Positions 19,408-29,712 of a stretch of DNA of 64,000 bases are shown in pieces. The DNA comes from Bacteroidota bacterium. Lineage in GTDB: Bacteria > Bacteroidota > Bacteroidia > AKYH767-A > 2013-40CM-41-45. The notes below the pieces were generated by a model, which worked only from the letters and a program-made list of their open reading frames with translations, made no database searches and had not been told where the DNA came from. The translations under genes and the position numbers were made by a program. Each line of letters begins with the position of its first letter. The stretch's first letter is position 1. The stretch is from the NCBI GenBank assembly GCA_003389385.1, contig QQVM01000004.1, forward strand, positions 248,001 through 312,000, in the 5' to 3' direction.

Positions 19408-20301
19408 TCAGAATCTTGGCAATTTGCCTCTGCCTGTTTTCAGTTTATAATTGATGCTGAAGATGGCAAACATGTATGAATCATTGTCCCGGGTATCTCC
19501 TCTTTGTTGTCCGGCTGCAGTGATATTCGGATCACTGCCACTTGATCTGTCTCCCAAAAGAGCAGACAATGGGTCAGCTTCAGGATAATTGATAAAATCG
19601 AAATATGTTCCGCTCACATCATCAATATAATCAGTGAAAGTTTTGCGGATGCCTAATTCAAGACCTACGCCCCAGGCTCGGTCAATGGTGTATTTGAATC
19701 CAAGTCCAACCGGAATGCAGAACTGAACCAGGCTGTATTTTTCCCTGGACGGCAGCAGGCCCTGGCCTTCCGTTCCGAGAGGCTGAAGCCTCAGTGTGGA
19801 GCCCTGGTATTCAGTTTTGGGATCGAAATAAAAGACACCCACTCCGACAAAAGCATAAGTATAGATCTCGTAGCCTCTCAGTCCTTTAACACCTCTCAGG
19901 CGGTATCTGTGACCGATTTGTTCCTGTTGGAAAGCGCCTTCGAAATTGACATTGAATTCGTAGATGTCAGAAAAGAAGTTGAGGTTACGGTAATTTCTGA
20001 AAAACTCAGTAGTAAGCTTGTCATCTCCGGCGATTCGTCCGTAGGTCAGATGAGATTTCAAAGCAAAATAATTGCTCAGCTTGTATCTCAGACCGGCTGC
20101 CGCGGCAAAGCGGGTCATTGACCATTCCAGGTCTTTGAAGTAGTTTGTGCCAATCTGATTCGCTCCTCCGAGTTCACCTAGAAAATTACTTATACCTGCA
20201 CCAAGGCTTAGTTCATAGCGTTGACGCTTCCAGCGCTGGGCGTCAGATTGCAAAGGGCAAAGAAATATCAGGGTGAGGAGTGTAAAAAGTAATTTCTTCA
20301 T
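19408..20301 (-). CDS. DUF6089-family outer-membrane beta-barrel protein
   Basis: Signal peptide; GISNFLGELGG, LQPLGTEGQG, TFTDYIDDVSGTYFD motifs. Confidence 0.85.
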   Translation of the reverse strand: MKKLLFTLLTLIFLCPLQSDAQRWKRQRYELSLGAGISNFLGELGGANQIGTNYFKDLEWSMTRFAAAAGLRYKLSNYFALKSHLTYGRIAGDDKLTTEFFRNYRNLNFFSDIYEFNVNFEGAFQQEQIGHRYRLRGVKGLRGYEIYTYAFVGVGVFYFDPKTEYQGSTLRLQPLGTEGQGLLPSREKYSLVQFCIPVGLGFKYTIDRAWGVGLELGIRKTFTDYIDDVSGTYFDFINYPEADPLSALLGDRSSGSDPNITAAGQQRGDTRDNDSYMFAIFSINYKLKTGRGKLPRF

Positions 20302-20320
20302 GTGACGGGTCAGATCAGCG

Positions 20321-20349
20321 CAAATATAATAAATTCTGAATATGGCAAA
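20321..20349 (-). promoter_or_regulatory. Putative promoter of the 19408..20301 gene
   Basis: Minus strand TTTG (20349-20346), 17 bp spacer, TATATTTG (20328-20321). Confidence 0.45.
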
Positions 20350-20403
20350 ATAAGATCGGACATAGGCCTAATTGCTTAATCTTCAAATTAAATTGTGATA
20401 TGT

Positions 20404-21282
20404 TCAGTTCCTCTTATCCAGGCCCCAGTTGAGCTTTTTGCGCAGAGTGTTAAGGAAGTTTTCATTGCTCAGGCGCAGCAGATTAATGTTATAGTTTTCC
20501 TTTCTGATTGCAAGCTGAAAGGAAGAATCTATGGTAGCAGACCTGCTGTCCAGCGTTGCCATGAACCTTTGGCTTCTGCCTTCCACTTCCAGGGAGATAA
20601 CATTTTTATCAGATACTACGATAGGACGGACATTAAGGTTATGCGGTGCGATAGGTGTGATCACGAAGCTTTCTGATTGAGGCACTACGATAGGCCCGCC
20701 GCAACTGAGGGAATAACCTGTGGAACCAGTGGGTGTGGAGATCATGATTCCGTCTGCCCAGTATGAATTCAGGTATTCTCCGTTCAGGTATGCATGGATG
20801 GTGATCATGGAAGATGTTTCCTTTTTGTGAAGAGTGAACTCATTCAGAGCAATGTTATTTGACTCGAAGAGGGGATGGTTTGACTCCAGGCGAAGAAGTG
20901 TGCGTGAGTCTAAAGAGTAATGTCCTTTCAGAAGACTGTCAATCGCAAAATTCAGGTTTTCTTCAGATACGCTTGAAAGAAAACCCAGACGTCCTGCATT
21001 AATTCCTGCAATCGGTATTCCGGAATCTCTGACAAGCAGCACAGTGTCGAGCAAAGTACCGTCGCCTCCAATGCTTAATAAAAAATCAATCTTGCCAGGA
21101 AGATCGTCATGAGATTCGAAAGTAGAAACCTGTGAGGGCAGTTCGATTGTCGAAGAGAGGAATTTCCTGTATGGGCTGTGGAGTGAAATATTCATGTGTT
21201 GACTCATCAGCAAATCAATTACCTGTTTGGCAAGACTGATTTGTTTTTCACCTGTTGGCCTACCGTAAATGGCAATATTCAT
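20404..21282 (-). CDS. nadK: NAD kinase
   Basis: LLSIGGDGTLLDTVLLVRDSGIPIAGINAGRLGFLS and STPTGSTGYSLSCGGPIV motifs. Confidence 0.95.
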   Translation of the reverse strand: MNIAIYGRPTGEKQISLAKQVIDLLMSQHMNISLHSPYRKFLSSTIELPSQVSTFESHDDLPGKIDFLLSIGGDGTLLDTVLLVRDSGIPIAGINAGRLGFLSSVSEENLNFAIDSLLKGHYSLDSRTLLRLESNHPLFESNNIALNEFTLHKKETSSMITIHAYLNGEYLNSYWADGIMISTPTGSTGYSLSCGGPIVVPQSESFVITPIAPHNLNVRPIVVSDKNVISLEVEGRSQRFMATLDSRSATIDSSFQLAIRKENYNINLLRLSNENFLNTLRKKLNWGLDKRN

Positions 21283-21287
21283 AGTTG

Positions 21288-22754
21288 TCAGATTGGAGCA
21301 GTAAAATGAAGAAAAAATCCCGACTCTCCCAATTTATTGAGGGAGTGTTCAAGGCGAAACACCATGTCGTAATACGTAACAAAATCAATTCCGATACCAC
21401 CCGAATACTGCCATTTATTCACAAGGTTGTTCATTTGTTGGAATTGTGTGTCTTTCACATAGCCTGCATCGAAGTACAGGTTCAGATAGAAAGCGTAGGG
21501 AATTACATTGAATTTTGGAAGGGGAATAAAATCTGCTTTCAGTTCCCTGGTTTTCAGTAATGCGTATTTCAGATTCGTCTTCAGCAGTGCGTATCGTTGT
21601 CCGTCGAGCACATAAAATTCATATCCTCTCAGATACTCCCGGCCGTAACCCAAAGCCCGGGTATTGTAATAAGGCTGGAACTCATTGCTGGAATATTTTC
21701 CGCTCAGTCCGGATGAGAAATAGAAGTTTCGTCCAATATCCCAGAACTGCCTGTAGCGTGATGATACATACATTAGGTTTATATCATCATTGAGCAGCCG
21801 GATCCCGTTTTTCACAAATTCGACATCAAAATAATATCCCCGAAGCGGATATACTACAAGATCGCGATGATCAAGTTTATAGAAGTAACGAAATGAAAAA
21901 TACTGTTGAGATGATTTTTTTCCTGCGAAATATTCCGGGTTGAGTTTGAGAATAGTATCGAGGACTTCTGCACTTCTGAAATTCGCCTCAATGCCGTGAG
22001 TTTCATACAGGTCTGGTCTGAATACATAAGCTACTGAAAGTCCCGTTTCTCTTTTGGCATATTCTTTTTCATCCTTGAAGTACTGCACCTTATCATTTTG
22101 TGTAGCGAAGCTGCTTTGCCGGTTTCTGGAATAAGCGAAACCAAAAGTGAGTCCGGCTTTTTGCTTTTTATCGATGAAGGGAATTTCATAAAACAGGCTC
22201 ACCCGCTGGGTATATCCCAGCCTCAAAGTAGCAGCCAGTGATTCGTTTCTTCCTCTGAAATTATTCCAGTAAAGCACACCTCCGTAAACAACTCTGGAAA
22301 AATCTTTTGTTTCCCACCACACATTAAAATTTCTTTCTGCGATTTCAAAAATCGGGAGAGGGAAAACGTACCAACGTTCAGTCATGATGATGTATACATT
22401 GATGCTTTGGTCAAGTGTATCGGTAATCCATGTAATTTTAACAGAATTGAACAGAGAGGTGTTCAGCAGGTTTTCTTCACTTCTCTTGAAAAGGACTGTT
22501 CCCTCATCCATTTTCAAGGTGTCGCCAATTCGGAAAGTAAGTTCCCTGTAGATGATGTGATCCCTGGTAAGTTTATTACCGATCAGTATAACTGAAGCGA
22601 TTCTGTGAGTGAGGTTTTCAGAATCGGATGTATCGGAAGTTGAAATGCCTGGATTAGCAACAGAGTGAATACATATAAAAACGAAAGCAAGAGACAGGAA
22701 AAAAACTTTAGTGTAGCATGGTTTCCGAATCATCCGGAATTGTTTAGATGCCAA
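21288..22754 (-). CDS. BamA/TamA-like outer membrane protein with POTRA domain
   Basis: 488 aa; POTRA-like N-term (VILIGNKLTRDHIIYRELTFRIGDTL), barrel with ALGYGREYLRGYEFYVLDGQRYAL. Confidence 0.82.
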   Translation of the reverse strand: MASKQFRMIRKPCYTKVFFLSLAFVFICIHSVANPGISTSDTSDSENLTHRIASVILIGNKLTRDHIIYRELTFRIGDTLKMDEGTVLFKRSEENLLNTSLFNSVKITWITDTLDQSINVYIIMTERWYVFPLPIFEIAERNFNVWWETKDFSRVVYGGVLYWNNFRGRNESLAATLRLGYTQRVSLFYEIPFIDKKQKAGLTFGFAYSRNRQSSFATQNDKVQYFKDEKEYAKRETGLSVAYVFRPDLYETHGIEANFRSAEVLDTILKLNPEYFAGKKSSQQYFSFRYFYKLDHRDLVVYPLRGYYFDVEFVKNGIRLLNDDINLMYVSSRYRQFWDIGRNFYFSSGLSGKYSSNEFQPYYNTRALGYGREYLRGYEFYVLDGQRYALLKTNLKYALLKTRELKADFIPLPKFNVIPYAFYLNLYFDAGYVKDTQFQQMNNLVNKWQYSGGIGIDFVTYYDMVFRLEHSLNKLGESGFFLHFTAPI

Positions 22755-23406
22755 GATAATTCATAAGTGAATCGTAGCGTGACTGAAGATCATCCATGAA
22801 TTGATTCTGGTGATAATGCTCTTTCACATAGTACCCGTGTCGTCCCAATGATGAAAGTATTCTGGAAAGGTCGGGCTGATTTATTTTCAGAGTGAGGTCC
22901 AGGGTTTCGTTTTCCGGATTCGGAGTGATATAAGAACTCAGCACTTTTCCGTTTTCAGATTCAATCAGGTGGGCGATTGCGCTCAGTGAATAATCTTTCA
23001 CCCCGAGTTCAATGACGATGACACCGTTCGCGTCCTCAAATATTCCGCTATCGGCATAATGTCTGAGTATATCATTGAGAGTGATAAGACCTGCATAATT
23101 TTCGTTTGCGTCTAACACAGGTATGAGCGTAAGTTTGTCTTTGCTCATTATTTTCACTACTTCAAAAACAGGTTGGTTGAATTTGACGAAAGGCCTAATG
23201 AGAGGAAGATTGTCATTGGCCAATGCCTGATCAAGGCTTCTAAGCTTCAGAATATCCTGTTCAGATGCGAGACCAATGTATTTAAGGCCATCTACGATAG
23301 GCAAATGCTCCACTCTGAATTCTTCCATCCAGTTAATCGCTTTCAGGCCGGTATCACTCAACTTGAGAGGAGGAAAAGAATCGTTTATGAGGTCTTTGGC
23401 AGTCAT
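22744..23406 (-). CDS. CBS domain-containing protein
   Basis: Two CBS motifs (EEFRVEHLPIVDGLKYIGLASEQDIL; LTLIPVLDANENYAGLITLNDILR). Internal Met at 23406 preferred over the ORF-track start. Confidence 0.85.
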   Translation of the reverse strand: MTAKDLINDSFPPLKLSDTGLKAINWMEEFRVEHLPIVDGLKYIGLASEQDILKLRSLDQALANDNLPLIRPFVKFNQPVFEVVKIMSKDKLTLIPVLDANENYAGLITLNDILRHYADSGIFEDANGVIVIELGVKDYSLSAIAHLIESENGKVLSSYITPNPENETLDLTLKINQPDLSRILSSLGRHGYYVKEHYHQNQFMDDLQSRYDSLMNYLGI

Positions 23407-23609
23407 TACACTTCTAACGTAATATTGTTCAGAATGTTTAGGGGGCGCAAAATACAAATATTTTTTTCTTGTGAAGTTCTGAATGGCTTTTCATCATTGG
23501 CCTTCAGGGTGTTTTGACCGGATGGTCAGTCGCCTGTTTGTGACAGATTTAATCATGCAACAATTGCTTTTTTTGATTTGTTGTAAGTAAAACGCAATTT
23601 TACATAAAT

Positions 23610-24335
23610 ATGAAAGAGAGGAAAACGCGTTTAAGCGTGAACATTAATAAAATTGCAACGTTGCGTAACGCGAGGGGAGGAAAATTTCCTGATCTGATCA
23701 GGGCAGCCAAGGATATTCAGGCATTCGGAGCGGAAGGAATTACAGTTCATCCACGTCCTGATGAAAGACATATCAGGAGGAAGGATGTTTATGATTTGAA
23801 AAATCACATACATACCGAATTTAATATTGAAGGTTACCCTTCTAAGGATTTTATATCACTGATCCATGAAATACGTCCGGCACAGGTTACTCTAGTTCCG
23901 GATCCTCCGGATGTTCTCACTTCCAATGCTGGATGGGATGTAAAGAAACACAAATCCTTTCTTCAGGATGTGATAACAGAATTGAAGGAGTCGGGAGCGA
24001 GAGTGTCTTTATTCATGGAGCCTGACACGGATATGATTGATCACTGCGTGGCAACTGGGACAGACCGGATTGAGCTATACACAGAAACGTATTCGAGTCA
24101 ATACTCCTCAGACCCTGATAAAGCAATAAAGCCATTCATTGCTGCCGCAATCAGAGCAGGAGAGTGTGAGCTGGGACTTAATGCAGGTCACGACCTGAAT
24201 CTTGAGAACCTCAGGTTTTTCAGTCAGAATATACCCGGACTACTTGAAGTTTCAATAGGTCATGCAATCATATGCGATGCCTTGTATTTCGGTCTTGAGA
24301 ACACCATACAGATGTACAGACGAGAGTTGATGTGA
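23610..24335 (+). CDS. pdxJ: Pyridoxine 5'-phosphate synthase
   Basis: [43 protein letters not shown] motifs. Confidence 0.95.
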   Translation: MKERKTRLSVNINKIATLRNARGGKFPDLIRAAKDIQAFGAEGITVHPRPDERHIRRKDVYDLKNHIHTEFNIEGYPSKDFISLIHEIRPAQVTLVPDPPDVLTSNAGWDVKKHKSFLQDVITELKESGARVSLFMEPDTDMIDHCVATGTDRIELYTETYSSQYSSDPDKAIKPFIAAAIRAGECELGLNAGHDLNLENLRFFSQNIPGLLEVSIGHAIICDALYFGLENTIQMYRRELM

Positions 24336-24380
24336 GATTCTTTTTCTGATGTACGGACCAATAAAACTGCTTCAATTAAA

Positions 24381-25148
24381 ATGAAATTGTTTTACAAGAA
24401 AAGCGGGGAAGGAAAGCCTCTGATAATCATTCACGGATTGTTTGGTTTTGGGGACAACTGGGCGGGAATGGCAAAAGCCTTTACTGAGAGAGGATTTTGT
24501 TGCATTGTGCCGGATATGCGCAATCATGGCCGAAGTGATTCGAATGAAGAGTTCGATTATCAGGTAATGGCTGATGATGTGGCGGAGTTAGTACATTCAG
24601 AGCAGTTAAATTCTGTGTCGATCATTGGCCATTCAATGGGTGGAAAGGTTGCGATGCAGTTTTGCATATCATATCCACAGTTAGCTGATAAGTTAATTGT
24701 AGCTGACATTGCACCGAGATATTATCCTCCCCATCACCAAATGGTACTTAAGGCAATAAGAGCTGTTGATCCTGCTGCGCTTCAATCCAGAAAGGGTGCT
24801 GAAACAATCTTACGAAGTCATTTAAGGGAAGAAAGTGTGATTCAGTTTTTGCTAAAGAATCTTTACTGGAGGAATGAAGGTGAGCTCGACTGGAGGTTCA
24901 ATCATGAAATAATCAGCAGGAATATTGAAAATGCAGGTGCAGAAATTACATCGCTCCGGAACATTGAAGTACCAGCGTTATTTCTGCGCGGTGAAAATTC
25001 TGATTACATCAGATCTTCAGACAAGGTGCAGATTGATGCAATCTTTTCAGACAACAGTTTAATAAGCATCCCTGATTCAGGCCATTGGCTGCATGTGGAG
25101 AATCCAAAGGCTTTTTTTGAAGCATGCATTGAGTTTCTTGAGACATAA
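24381..25148 (+). CDS. Alpha/beta hydrolase
   Basis: IIHGLFGFGDNWAGMA, DMRNHGRSD, IIGHSMGGKVAMQF, DSGHWLHVENP. Confidence 0.9.
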   Translation: MKLFYKKSGEGKPLIIIHGLFGFGDNWAGMAKAFTERGFCCIVPDMRNHGRSDSNEEFDYQVMADDVAELVHSEQLNSVSIIGHSMGGKVAMQFCISYPQLADKLIVADIAPRYYPPHHQMVLKAIRAVDPAALQSRKGAETILRSHLREESVIQFLLKNLYWRNEGELDWRFNHEIISRNIENAGAEITSLRNIEVPALFLRGENSDYIRSSDKVQIDAIFSDNSLISIPDSGHWLHVENPKAFFEACIEFLET

Positions 25149-25178
25149 AAAAATCCCCTGTAGTATTTTACAGGGGAT
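25147..25178. terminator. Terminator hairpin between convergent genes
   Basis: ATCCCCTGTA-GTATTT-TACAGGGGAT 10-bp stem with A-run at 25147-25153 (poly-U for the minus-strand transcript). Confidence 0.75.
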
Positions 25179-25200
25179 CTAATTTATTCTTTGTCAATTA

Positions 25201-26634
25201 TTATTGAACGTCCAATGCAGGATTTCTCAGGCTAAGCTGGTATCCAGGAGGAGTAGGAATGTTGTACTGAGAAACAATCGAGGTGATTGTAACAGGAGTT
25301 ACCGGGTAAGTTTGTGCCGAAAAAGTGGCGGATGAAGAAGTGAACATCACCATGGATCCGCTGACATCAGTCACTGTTCTGCTGCCAGAGTATGTTGAAC
25401 CGCTTCCAGAAATAGTAGCATTCTGAATCTGCACAAGAGTCGATTCCCAAGCTTCAGCGTTTGAAAGTATTTGAGCCACAGTAGCGACTCTTGGAGTGAT
25501 TGTTCCGGTTCCAACTTTCACTGCATTGGCAAGAGGAACATTGTTCACCTGGAGAAGGCCGTTGAACTCAGAAAGTTCCAGTCCGCTTACGATCACTTCG
25601 ATTTCATCCCCGAGGAAGAAAATATTGCTAGCGCCAAATTCGAACCTTACAAGGATGCCAGCGGTTCCATCCTGAATTACCACGTTTCTGCTGTTGATGT
25701 GTGCAGTGCTGATGTCGCTAATCACGATTCCTTTGATTTTCTTATCAGCCGGTGCGAATGTAGTAGTACCGGTGTGCAGCATTCTAAGGCTGTCAATTGG
25801 CATCAGTACAGCATTGCCGGTGTTTCCGTTGCAGCGGGTGCTGTCCATTCTCACGTCTGAAGTATTTCTCAGGATCAGTTCCCCGTCTCCAGAATATCTC
25901 TTATAAACCGCAATGATGGTACCGTTTCCGGTAGGCGTTGTGTCAGAAGCAAATTTCGCATAACCGCTCGTATACAGAATGATGTCGTTGTTTGCACAAT
26001 CCTTAATGGTAAGATTTTTAAATCTCAGATTTGGAGCATCTGCATAAGTGACACCGGCATTTGCCTGGATGAACTCGCAGTTGTTGATTTGAACCAGCGT
26101 ATTAGTTTTAACGCTGTTCAAGGCACCGAGTGAAATCACGGTTGGAGTGACGGTAAGTCCCCACATACCTTTGATTACATATTGCTCATACAGTGTTTGT
26201 GGAATTCTGGCGATATCAGCTCCGTTCTGGAAGCCGATTTCGTAGTTTCCATCAGCATCCTTCATCACGTAAAGGCCTTTGCATTTAACAAAAACTCTTC
26301 TTCCCATCGGGTAATTTGTATTGAAGTTGCTTACATCCACCTGAATCGAAATACCGCCTGTCGAGTCAGAAATAATGATTTCCTTATAAATACTTCCGGA
26401 TTCATCGTCTGCGATGATCACTCCGCTGATTACGATGTCAGTTGTAATTGGTGTTGGAACATTTGCAACTGCCATGCTCTGAACCTGTGCGATAGTATGT
26501 GTCGCAGCGATTCCTGCCGGATCCACATTGGCTGTTACAGGAGCATCGAACTCATCTTTTACGCATGAACTGAAGCCTGCTGCAATCACAAACAACATCA
26601 GCAGGTAATTAATTTTGTTTTTTAAGATTCTCAT
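25201..26634 (-). CDS. DUF5689 domain-containing lipoprotein (OB-fold-like)
   Basis: 477 aa; lipobox AAGFSSC; two OB-fold-like segments (ISGVIIADDESGSIYKEIIISDSTGGISIQV; IKGIVISDISTAHINSRNVVIQDGTAGILVRF). Confidence 0.82.
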   Translation of the reverse strand: MRILKNKINYLLMLFVIAAGFSSCVKDEFDAPVTANVDPAGIAATHTIAQVQSMAVANVPTPITTDIVISGVIIADDESGSIYKEIIISDSTGGISIQVDVSNFNTNYPMGRRVFVKCKGLYVMKDADGNYEIGFQNGADIARIPQTLYEQYVIKGMWGLTVTPTVISLGALNSVKTNTLVQINNCEFIQANAGVTYADAPNLRFKNLTIKDCANNDIILYTSGYAKFASDTTPTGNGTIIAVYKRYSGDGELILRNTSDVRMDSTRCNGNTGNAVLMPIDSLRMLHTGTTTFAPADKKIKGIVISDISTAHINSRNVVIQDGTAGILVRFEFGASNIFFLGDEIEVIVSGLELSEFNGLLQVNNVPLANAVKVGTGTITPRVATVAQILSNAEAWESTLVQIQNATISGSGSTYSGSRTVTDVSGSMVMFTSSSATFSAQTYPVTPVTITSIVSQYNIPTPPGYQLSLRNPALDVQ

Positions 26635-26671
26635 TTTGATATGAAGATTTTGGTTTTTCTGTCTTTTAATT

Positions 26672-29449
26672 TTAGTTCATTCTGAAAGTAATACTGGCAA
26701 AGAATGTAGTGCCGTATCCGTAATAATATTTCGGAGCGAAGCGGTTTACATCCTTAGTGTCGGCATCAAAGCGCAATTGCTCGAATCCGCTTGTGATCAT
26801 GTCTTCGTTATTCAGGAGATTGGATACTCCGAGATTGAATACGATAAATGTTTGCTTTTTAAGATCACGGAACTTGTTGTTCAGGCGCCATGACCAACCG
26901 GCAGAGGCGTCCATTGTGAATTGTCCGTCGGTTCTTTCCTGAGACAGAATTTCATTCCATTTAGCAGTGCCAGCCTCAACAAGATCAAGTGCATTGTAAG
27001 TTCTGCGTGAAGGGTTGAAGTCAATGTACAGGTTATTGAAGTAGTTAAAGTTCACATTTACGAACCAGAATTTCTTTGAGCGATAGTTGATTCCAAAAGT
27101 GTAAGCAGACTGAGGTCCGCCTGCCACATGGAGGTTTTTAGCAAAAACGATTTCATTGCTTGCAAGCAGTGTGTCTTTGTTGTCCTGAGTGATGGTCGCA
27201 AGAGGGCGGTCGCTGTAAATATGTTCACCTATTGCAGCCACAGCGCTGAGAGTAATACCTTTTCCTGCATTCACTTCTGCGGCAAGTTCAAAACCGGCAT
27301 GTCTTTTGTCGATCTGGGTAATTGTGTAGTTCACAAATGTTCTGAAATCGCCATGATAAAAACTTTTTGTTTCAGTTCCGTCGTTGAATCTTGTATAGTA
27401 TGCAACTGCTTTTGCTTTCACCCTGGGAGCTCTGAGAAGGTAACCGCCTTCCACAGAATAAATGCTTTCACTTTTAAGATCATTCGCAATGAAGTCACGC
27501 GTACGCGGAGATACAAATGCATTTTCAAACAAAGGAGCTCTAGTAAGGTAGGCAGCATTGGCAAAGAAATAATTTCTGCCATTGTGCTTATAGGTGGCGC
27601 CTCCTTTAAGTGAATAATTGAAGAAACTTTCTGTGTCGGAATCGCCAAGAGAATTATTCGGAAATACTCCATTTCTGTACTTGCCTGAACGGTAAAATGA
27701 GGTGTTTGAAAGTTGTACACCGGCGAAATAATCCATCCTGTTATACTTCCACACTCCTTGTCCCCAAACGGCTGCATGGTTTACATGAGCGGCGTAGTTG
27801 TAAGAATATCTGTCGCCTTCCTTAAGGATGCGGTTGGGATTATCAAGATTGTTTTGCAAGACATCTTTATTCGCGCTGTTGGAAAGGTCTGCAAACTGGT
27901 TTAGGTCAGTGAAAAAATCAGCGCCCATCAGGTCTTTCACTTCTTTGTAGTACTCAGAAACCTCATTTTGCACTGTCAGTCCTCCGTTGAACTGAAGATT
28001 ATCGTTGATAATGGAAGAGTAAGTGGAGTTGAAATTGATTCTGCGGTTATCGGTTACTCTGTCTGCCACAACATATTTCGCCCATTTGCCGGAAGTCCCG
28101 TTAAATGTAGTGTCGTTGATTTGATTGGCTTCATACAGCTTGTCCCATTGAATTTGTCTGAGCGCTTCGTTTGAGCGGAGAGCTGCTGCGACTTCTGCTG
28201 AGAGAGCAGCGTATGCTTCAGGGTTTTCGCCAAAGAAAGGGTCATAGCTGGGAAGTCTTCTGTAATAGTCAGGCCTTGGATCTTCGGCATTGTACCAATC
28301 GAGCCCGGATACTTTGTAAGAGCCCGTTTGAAAAGACGCAGCTGTAAGCAGCGATGACCTGTCAGACACTTTCCAGTCATGAGTGAGTATGGCAATCGGT
28401 TGATGTCCGTGACCTACGTTGGCATTGCGCTTCTTGCCATTTTGATAACCCCAGTATGGATTATAATAGTTTGTTCCTGCAAGATCCAGTATTTCGAGAA
28501 CAGCAGGAGCTGATCTTCCGTTTTTTGTAGAAGCGCCGAAAGCTGTCAGTGCAAGTGAATGTTTGCTGTTGATGATTTTTTCTACTGAAGCGAAATATGA
28601 ATGTCCGTCATAGAAAGTACCTTTTACAAATCCTTCGTCGGCCCATCTGCGTGAGTATGAAAGCGCGTATGACCAGCCTGAATTACTGATGCCGGAGCCG
28701 TAAGTAATCATGAATCGGTTATCGTATGAGCGGTTTGAATGAGCATAGGAAGTCTGGAATTGTTTTCTCTGGCGTGAAGCTCTGCTGTCGATGTGATAGA
28801 CTCCGCCGATAGAGCCATAGGAATAGGTAGCTGGAGCAAGTCCCTGTGAGTATTCACGGCTTCTCACCACATCATTGAGTCCGCTGAAGGATGAATACAG
28901 ATTTCTTCCGCTCACAATGTCGTTCATTGGAATACCGTTCATGAGGGTAAGAAAGTTTTCATCTTCATATCCGCGGATTCTGAATCTTGCAGCCGAAAAA
29001 ACAAAGGAGGTTGCAGAAGTGAATGCGTCGCGTGAAGCGGAGAGTACGCTTGATACACCGCCGGCACTGCCCTCTCTAAGGTCATCATCAGAAAGAGTGA
29101 TGACCGGGATGTTGTCGGAGGCTGCTTTGGCGCTTTCAAACAACCTGTCGGTGGTTTGGATGTCGAGGTTCACTTCCGGTTGTGTGATATCTATTGAAAT
29201 TAATTGTGCGTTGAATGCTTCACCACTGATATTCACTTCAGTTTTTCCGTAAGGCACATTAAATATCGAGAAACTTCCGGAACTGTCGCTGGTTGTAAAA
29301 ACTCCTGAAGGGCGAATTTCAATTTTCGCATTTTCCACAGGAATTCCTGCTTCATCATGCACGACACCTTTCAATGTTGCTGTTTGTGCCATGCTGAGGC
29401 AGGGAATGATAAACAATAATGGTAAAATCAGTTTTCTAATTGCAGACAT
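26672..29449 (-). CDS. TonB-dependent receptor with carboxypeptidase-regulatory-like N-terminal domain
   Basis: Signal peptide MSAIRKLILPLLFIIPCLSMAQ, TATLKGVVHDEAGIPVENAKIEI, plug RFRIRGYEDENFLTLMNGIPMNDIVSGRNLY, C-terminal barrel. Start moved to Met at 29449. Confidence 0.9.
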   Translation of the reverse strand: MSAIRKLILPLLFIIPCLSMAQTATLKGVVHDEAGIPVENAKIEIRPSGVFTTSDSSGSFSIFNVPYGKTEVNISGEAFNAQLISIDITQPEVNLDIQTTDRLFESAKAASDNIPVITLSDDDLREGSAGGVSSVLSASRDAFTSATSFVFSAARFRIRGYEDENFLTLMNGIPMNDIVSGRNLYSSFSGLNDVVRSREYSQGLAPATYSYGSIGGVYHIDSRASRQRKQFQTSYAHSNRSYDNRFMITYGSGISNSGWSYALSYSRRWADEGFVKGTFYDGHSYFASVEKIINSKHSLALTAFGASTKNGRSAPAVLEILDLAGTNYYNPYWGYQNGKKRNANVGHGHQPIAILTHDWKVSDRSSLLTAASFQTGSYKVSGLDWYNAEDPRPDYYRRLPSYDPFFGENPEAYAALSAEVAAALRSNEALRQIQWDKLYEANQINDTTFNGTSGKWAKYVVADRVTDNRRINFNSTYSSIINDNLQFNGGLTVQNEVSEYYKEVKDLMGADFFTDLNQFADLSNSANKDVLQNNLDNPNRILKEGDRYSYNYAAHVNHAAVWGQGVWKYNRMDYFAGVQLSNTSFYRSGKYRNGVFPNNSLGDSDTESFFNYSLKGGATYKHNGRNYFFANAAYLTRAPLFENAFVSPRTRDFIANDLKSESIYSVEGGYLLRAPRVKAKAVAYYTRFNDGTETKSFYHGDFRTFVNYTITQIDKRHAGFELAAEVNAGKGITLSAVAAIGEHIYSDRPLATITQDNKDTLLASNEIVFAKNLHVAGGPQSAYTFGINYRSKKFWFVNVNFNYFNNLYIDFNPSRRTYNALDLVEAGTAKWNEILSQERTDGQFTMDASAGWSWRLNNKFRDLKKQTFIVFNLGVSNLLNNEDMITSGFEQLRFDADTKDVNRFAPKYYYGYGTTFFASITFRMN

Positions 29450-29488
29450 AATTGAATTTTGATTGATTTCCTGTTTCGCAGGGGGCGA

Positions 29489-29496
29489 CAAAGCTA
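29489..29496 (-). promoter_or_regulatory. -7 element (TAGCTTTG) upstream of the TonB-dependent receptor
   Basis: Match to TAnnTTTG on minus strand; no clear -33 element. Confidence 0.35.
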
Positions 29497-29687
29497 AACA
29501 ATTTCGTCACTTCGTAAGTGCTTAATTTCGAATTTAATTGTGAATTTTATGGCTATGTAAATTTTCATCAATTTTAACAATAAAATTCTTGTTTTGGCAC
29601 AGGCTTGATGACATTGACAATTTGCTGACAATGAAAAATGATAATCAATGAAAGAATTCGTTCACAACATTGCAAAACCGGATTTTG

Positions 29688-29695
29688 TATGTTTG
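29688..29695 (+). promoter_or_regulatory. -7 element (TATGTTTG) upstream of the nuclease-family gene
   Basis: TAnnTTTG match 17 nt upstream of ATG at 29713; -33 weak. Confidence 0.4.
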
Positions 29696-29712
29696 CAGCC
29701 AATTGATCCAAC

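Noticed and set aside
27128-27613. 161-aa plus-strand ORF, Cys/Phe-rich
   Set aside because: Antisense to the TonB-dependent receptor; composition typical of a shadow frame
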